Positions 34,561 to 38,055 of a stretch of 38,055 nt of DNA are shown piece after piece (position 1 is the first letter of the stretch; each line of letters opens with the position of its first letter). The DNA comes from JBGPHT01 sp041484525 (GTDB lineage Bacteria > Acidobacteriota > Terriglobia > Bryobacterales > Bryobacteraceae): NCBI GenBank assembly GCA_041484525.1, contig JBGPHT010000065.1:1-38055 (forward strand). The letters run 5' to 3'. A program made the position numbers and the translations under genes. Below the pieces are notes generated by a model. The model worked only from the letters and a program-made list of their open reading frames with translations. It had not been told where the DNA came from and ran no database searches.

Positions 34561-35909
34561 CCGAACACCTCGTCCACTGAGTTATAGAGGCCGGAGCCGG
34601 CCTGGCCGACGTATTCGAAGACGCGGCCGGAGGGGGTGTTGGCGATGCGGCGGGTCCAATCGATGCCGAGGGCGGAGTAGATGGTGCACGCGATGTCCTC
34701 GATGAAGATGCCGCGATTGCCGCTCCAGCCGGGGTCGATGATTTCGTCGCCGGCTGGGGAGGTGGCGCCGATGGCGCGGCCGCCTTTGACGCCGCCGCCG
34801 GCCATCGCGATGCTCATCGCGTCCTTCCAGTGATCGCGGCCGCCCTGGGGGTTGAGCGCGCCCGGCGTGCGGCCGAACTCGCCCAGCATGACGATCACGG
34901 TGGAGTCGAGGTCGCCGGTGGCCTTGAGATCGTTGATGAGGTTGCCGACTCCGCGATCCAGCGTGGTGCACAGCGTGTACATATTGGGCGTGTAACCGTG
35001 ATCGAACATGCCCACGTGAGTGTCCCAGCCGTCGTAAACCACGTTGACGAAGGCGATGCCGAGCTTGGATTGAACGGCGTTGCGCGCAACGATGCAGGCG
35101 CGGCCGAAGGCAGTGTCGCCATACCGGCCGCTCTCATCGGCGGTGAACTGGAAGACGCTGGCGACGCGTGCGTCGTACATCAACTGTTTGGCGGAATCGT
35201 AGAAGGTGGCGTGGGCGGCCATTTCGTCACTGTACGGCGAAGTGATGAGGGGCGCGTCCAGTTTGCGCAGCATGTCGTACTTCTGGTTGAATCGGGCCTG
35301 GCTGTTGTTGCCGTAGTAGGGATGCTGGAGGGTGGAAAGGCCGGTGGCCTGCACAGGTGCGATCAGCGGCTCGTTGAATCCGCCGAGAAATTTCGCGCCC
35401 TGGAATTGCGAGCTGACGTTGAGCGCGAGAAAGGGAGGCAGTGGTCCGGTCTTGCCGAGTTCGTAAGAGACCACGGCGCCGATATGCGGGCTCTCGGCAA
35501 TGAAGGCCGGGTTACTCGGGTGCGCCGTCTGCGTGTAGAACTGGCCGCGGTCGTGGGCCAGCTCCCAGCTCGTGACCGAGCGGACCATCAGCAGGTCGTT
35601 GGTGAGCTGCGAAAAGGTGGGGAAGAGCGTTTTCGAAAGCACCACGCCGCCCGAGTACTGTTGCAGCCTGGCGTCGGGCGGATTCCACGGGCCGTCCTTG
35701 GGGTCCCACGTATCGACGTGGCTGGGCGCGCCCGACATCGTGATAAAGATGCAGGCCTTGGCGGTGCCGCGGGGATTCACGCCGGGGCTGGGGCTTTGCG
35801 CCTCGCCCTTGGGAGCCATCGCGAGGAAGGCTCCGGCCTGGGCAGCGCCGAACAGGAGCTTGCGTCGCGAGATGTGGTGCTCGGGATGATTGCAGAAGTG
35901 TTGCGCCAT
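34557..35909 (-). CDS. DUF1501 protein, Tat-exported
   Basis: A 450-residue sulfatase/alkaline-phosphatase-like protein of the DUF1501 family. The twin-arginine signal is SRRKLLFGAAQAGAFLA (14-30). Family blocks include AKACIFITMSGAPSHVDTWDPK near the start, MVRSVTSW, AFVNVVYDGWDTH, VIVMLGEFGRTPGALNPQGGRDHW and a terminal GVLGIDW-like segment (ALGIDWTRRI). I chose ATG 35909; the frame extends to 36020 but that part is antisense-like sequence within the upstream gene. It begins 4 bp after the DUF1549 gene and overlaps the next gene by 4 bp. DUF1501 proteins almost always accompany DUF1549/DUF1553 proteins in planctomycetes and acidobacteria; the reaction is not established to my knowledge. Confidence 0.92.
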   Translation of the reverse strand: MAQHFCNHPEHHISRRKLLFGAAQAGAFLAMAPKGEAQSPSPGVNPRGTAKACIFITMSGAPSHVDTWDPKDGPWNPPDARLQQYSGGVVLSKTLFPTFSQLTNDLLMVRSVTSWELAHDRGQFYTQTAHPSNPAFIAESPHIGAVVSYELGKTGPLPPFLALNVSSQFQGAKFLGGFNEPLIAPVQATGLSTLQHPYYGNNSQARFNQKYDMLRKLDAPLITSPYSDEMAAHATFYDSAKQLMYDARVASVFQFTADESGRYGDTAFGRACIVARNAVQSKLGIAFVNVVYDGWDTHVGMFDHGYTPNMYTLCTTLDRGVGNLINDLKATGDLDSTVIVMLGEFGRTPGALNPQGGRDHWKDAMSIAMAGGGVKGGRAIGATSPAGDEIIDPGWSGNRGIFIEDIACTIYSALGIDWTRRIANTPSGRVFEYVGQAGSGLYNSVDEVFG

Positions 35910-35913
35910 GGCT

Positions 35914-37737
35914 TTAGTGGTTGAACAGGAAATCAAGTTTGTTGAGGAGCGCCCACTGGATATCGGCCAGCCACTGGTCGCGCGATCCAGTGCGGGCCTG
36001 CTTAAGGATCGCCATCTCATCCGCGGTCGGATAGCGGCTCAGCGCCGCGAGATAGAGGTTGTTGACCGCATCGGTATCGTTCATGCTCTGGCTGAGTATC
36101 CAGGCAGTGCGCGTGGAGCGGTTGGTGAAGTCGCGGAAGTTGACCGAGAAATCGTTCATCATAAACAGCGCCTGCACGATGGTGCTGGAAGAATTGCGCG
36201 GGTTGTTCCACCAGTCGCCGCGGCCGAAGTTGGCGAGGAAGTTGAAGATGGTCCCGTCGTTGCGCGGCTCAGTGGTGTCGGGAAGCTGGGTGGCGTAATA
36301 GACGGGCGCGGCGTAGCCCTCGAGGTTCATGGGGGTGACCGTCATGGTGGCCTGCGCGACGGCGTCGTACACCTCTTCGGCTTGCAGACGGCGTGAGATA
36401 TGGCGCGCGAAATATGGCTCGTAGGCAGGGATCCACGTGCCTGGGTATTGGCTCGAGAGCTGGTAGGCACGGGACGTCGCCATGAGACGCACCATGTGCT
36501 TCACGCTGTAGTTACTGTTGATGAACTCGGTGGCGAGCGCCTCGATAAGCTCGGGATGTGTGGGTTGAAGCGTCCAGGGGGCGGGCGGCGGGTTGGTGGG
36601 ATCGATGCGGGCGAGGTCCCACTTGTCGGGCGGATCGACGATGCCCCTGGTGAACATCGCCGCCCAAAGGTAGTTCACCGCGGCGCGGGCGAACTGGCGG
36701 TTGGCGGTGAGCATGCGCGCGAACTCCTTGCGGTACGCGCCGGATTGCGGGGCTTCGCCGGTGAGCAGGAAAGCCGGGTTGTAAGGCCCGCCGTAGCGCG
36801 CCGGACGAGGGCCGGGATTGTTGGGGTCCACCCACGAGTTGTAGCCGCCGTTGGGCAGGTCCGAGAGCAGGAAGCCCCAGGAGCGGTTGTTGGTGTCGGC
36901 CGCGACCTGGGTGATATTGGTCCGGGAGAAGAAGGCGGACATGCGCCAGAAATCGGTACGCTTCCTGGGCGCCAGGAAGAGATCGATCTGTTCCAGGTGA
37001 CGGCGGCCATCGTGACAGGAAATGCAGAGGCTCTTGGCGCCAAAGAAAGCGATGGTGGCGCTATCGGTTACCGTGTCCCAGGTGTCCTGGATGGGCTCGC
37101 TCTGCTGCTCGGAGCGGACGATGAAGTTGGCGGGCCCGGCCTCAAAGCTGTTGCCGGCGGCGGTGATCAGCTCGCGCGCGACGTCGGCCCAGGAGCGGTC
37201 GGCGGCGATGTAATCGCGAAGATAGTCGTGGAAACGGTTGCGGGATTGGATGGAGATGAACTGGTAGTAGCCGCTGGTGACCTGGAAGATATTGCCGAAG
37301 AACAGCGTCCATTTATCGATGTAAGGGTCGGAGGCGAGTAAGTTATCGATTAGGGCCGTGCGTTTCCCGGAATTGTCGTCGTTGAGGAAGGCGACGGCCT
37401 GATCGACGGTGGGGATGCGGCCGGTAAGGTCGAGATAAACGCGACGGACGAATTCGGTGTCGCCGGCTTGGGGCGCGGAGTCGACGCCATCGGATTGCAT
37501 CTTGCCGAAAATGTGCCGATCGATGAGGTTGTCTTCGGAGGCGAGGGTGTACGCGTAGGCGGAGCGGCCCTTGCGGGCGCGGGCAGCGGAGAAGTCGCGG
37601 AAGGCCTTCAGCCTGACTTCCGACTGGAGGAAAGCAGTGCGTTGATTGGCAGAGTAGGCCGGGCAGTAAGGGTCGGTGGCGAACGCCGGAAGTGCCAGGG
37701 GAACCCATAGGAGGAGAGGCAGCGTGCGGAATCCCAT
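35914..37737 (-). CDS. DUF1549/DUF1553 exported protein with a CxxCH haem site
   Basis: A 607-residue secreted protein. Signal peptide MGFRTLPLLLWVPLALPAFA. DUF1549 covers about 93-270, starting DTEFVRRVYLDLTGRIPTVDQA. Inside it CISCH (238-242) is a c-type haem attachment motif. DUF1553 occupies the C-terminal half, with NRQFARAAVNYLWAAMFTRGIVDPPD, HPELIEALATEFINSNYSVKHMVR and SRAYQLSSQYP. I chose ATG 37737 for the signal peptide; the open frame to 37896 runs antisense to a gene remnant. It heads a four-gene operon. The CxxCH suggests a redox or electron-transfer role in the periplasm. Confidence 0.92.
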   Translation of the reverse strand: MGFRTLPLLLWVPLALPAFATDPYCPAYSANQRTAFLQSEVRLKAFRDFSAARARKGRSAYAYTLASEDNLIDRHIFGKMQSDGVDSAPQAGDTEFVRRVYLDLTGRIPTVDQAVAFLNDDNSGKRTALIDNLLASDPYIDKWTLFFGNIFQVTSGYYQFISIQSRNRFHDYLRDYIAADRSWADVARELITAAGNSFEAGPANFIVRSEQQSEPIQDTWDTVTDSATIAFFGAKSLCISCHDGRRHLEQIDLFLAPRKRTDFWRMSAFFSRTNITQVAADTNNRSWGFLLSDLPNGGYNSWVDPNNPGPRPARYGGPYNPAFLLTGEAPQSGAYRKEFARMLTANRQFARAAVNYLWAAMFTRGIVDPPDKWDLARIDPTNPPPAPWTLQPTHPELIEALATEFINSNYSVKHMVRLMATSRAYQLSSQYPGTWIPAYEPYFARHISRRLQAEEVYDAVAQATMTVTPMNLEGYAAPVYYATQLPDTTEPRNDGTIFNFLANFGRGDWWNNPRNSSSTIVQALFMMNDFSVNFRDFTNRSTRTAWILSQSMNDTDAVNNLYLAALSRYPTADEMAILKQARTGSRDQWLADIQWALLNKLDFLFNH

Positions 37738-37747
37738 AAGCCTCGAT

Positions 37748-37756
37748 ATTATACCA
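37748..37756 (-). promoter_or_regulatory. Extended -10 promoter of the DUF1549/DUF1501 operon
   Basis: On the minus strand TGGTATAAT gives a perfect -10 TATAAT (37748-37753) preceded by TG at the extended -10 place. No convincing -35 is present. Transcription should start around 37741, only a few bases before the ATG at 37737. The GAGG between them would then lie at the transcript edge, so translation may be nearly leaderless. Confidence 0.6.
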
Positions 37757-37790
37757 AAGTTGACTAGTTCAGCGTGAGGTGCCCGACACC

Positions 37791-37904
37791 CTAGATGCCC
37801 GTCATAGCCCGAGAATGCTTGTTGCGAGCGCCAGCCGCCAACGAACTGTGGATCAGCGCGTAAAACCCGAACGGCATCACCAGCGTGGCAATCCACACCT
37901 GGGG
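37791..37904 (-). pseudogene. Remnant of a membrane-protein gene (3' end)
   Basis: A 37-codon frame ends at TAG 37791-37793 and reads PQVWIATLVMPFGFYALIHS, continuing SLAAGARNKHSRAMTGI. It looks like the C-terminal span and basic tail of an integral membrane protein. An in-frame TAG lies directly upstream (37905-37907), and no start codon or ribosome site serves it. The family is not identifiable from so little. It lies just upstream of the export operon promoter. Confidence 0.3.
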
Positions 37905-37940
37905 CTAGGCGAACGCTAGTACTACAGTGTTACAAAATTG

Positions 37941-38039
37941 CGAAACCCCATACCGGCGCTGCTTTCACCGCATCCGTGTGGCGGCAGACTTCGCTTCCCG
38001 TCGAGCCCGAGCCTACCGCCACGAAACCCGATACTGGCG
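37941..38039. repeat. Diverged 18-bp direct repeat at the right end
   Basis: CGAAACCCCATACCGGCG (37941-37958) and CGAAACCCGATACTGGCG (38022-38039) match at 16 of 18 positions, with starts 81 bp apart. I see no gene in 37905-38055. The pair could be part of a dispersed repeat cut by the window edge. Confidence 0.5.
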
Positions 38040-38055
38040 GGGCTTCGGAGTATAC

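Overview
The window looks like chromosomal DNA of a GC-rich acidobacterium, most likely of the Solibacter/Bryobacter group. Several markers support this. There is a PadR regulator followed 4 bp later by a long duplicated MacB/FtsX-type permease, which is the acidobacterial 'orphan permease' module. There is a DUF1549/DUF1553 plus DUF1501 pair, there are many large exported beta-propeller proteins, and GroEL begins MAKQIIYSE. This assignment rests on family knowledge and gene order, not on a search.

Layout. 1-6.5 kb (minus): a compact sugar-metabolism operon with a GT4-toroid fusion glycosyltransferase, a GH130-type protein, a second GT4 and a short GH130 phosphorylase. It is preceded by a small unknown gene and meets an unknown plus-strand gene at the left end. 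6.6-7.9 kb: an RRM RNA-binding protein with a long leader, a degenerate PilZ protein and a small GIY-YIG-like protein. 8.1-11.1 kb (minus): groES-groEL, preceded by up to three extra reading frames behind a near-consensus sigma70 promoter. The leader carries an inverted repeat that is not CIRCE. 11.1-12.2 kb (minus): an exported D-amino-acid-oxidase-like protein whose motifs are circularly permuted, which I judge the most unusual gene here. 12.4-17.6 kb (plus): a BNR/Asp-box propeller, a GT39-like membrane glycosyltransferase and a methyltransferase in a tight row. 17.6-20.65 kb (minus): the PadR-permease module with a 54-bp palindrome covering its promoter and start codon. 20.66-21.6 kb (minus): a Clp-N/helix-turn-helix fusion coupled to a DUF4242 protein. 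21.7-28.2 kb: a cyclophilin, an exported Pro/Ala-rich protein, an M20 peptidase (minus), an aldo/keto reductase, an orphan membrane-fusion protein and class I fumarase.

A tRNA-Phe(GAA) at 28.2 kb is followed by about 0.8 kb that looks like a foreign or decaying insertion. It holds a tandem 10-bp repeat and a conserved hypothetical gene broken by a -1 frameshift at a run of six C. From 37.7 back to 29.1 kb (minus) lies a four-gene export operon: DUF1549/DUF1553 with a CxxCH haem site, Tat-exported DUF1501, and two paralogous Ig-like/propeller proteins. All its junctions are 4 bp apart or overlapping. The right end (37.74-38.06 kb) holds a gene remnant and a diverged direct repeat.

Much of the window encodes exported or envelope proteins, which fits a soil heterotroph degrading polymers. 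I see no CRISPR array, rRNA, intact transposase or integrase.
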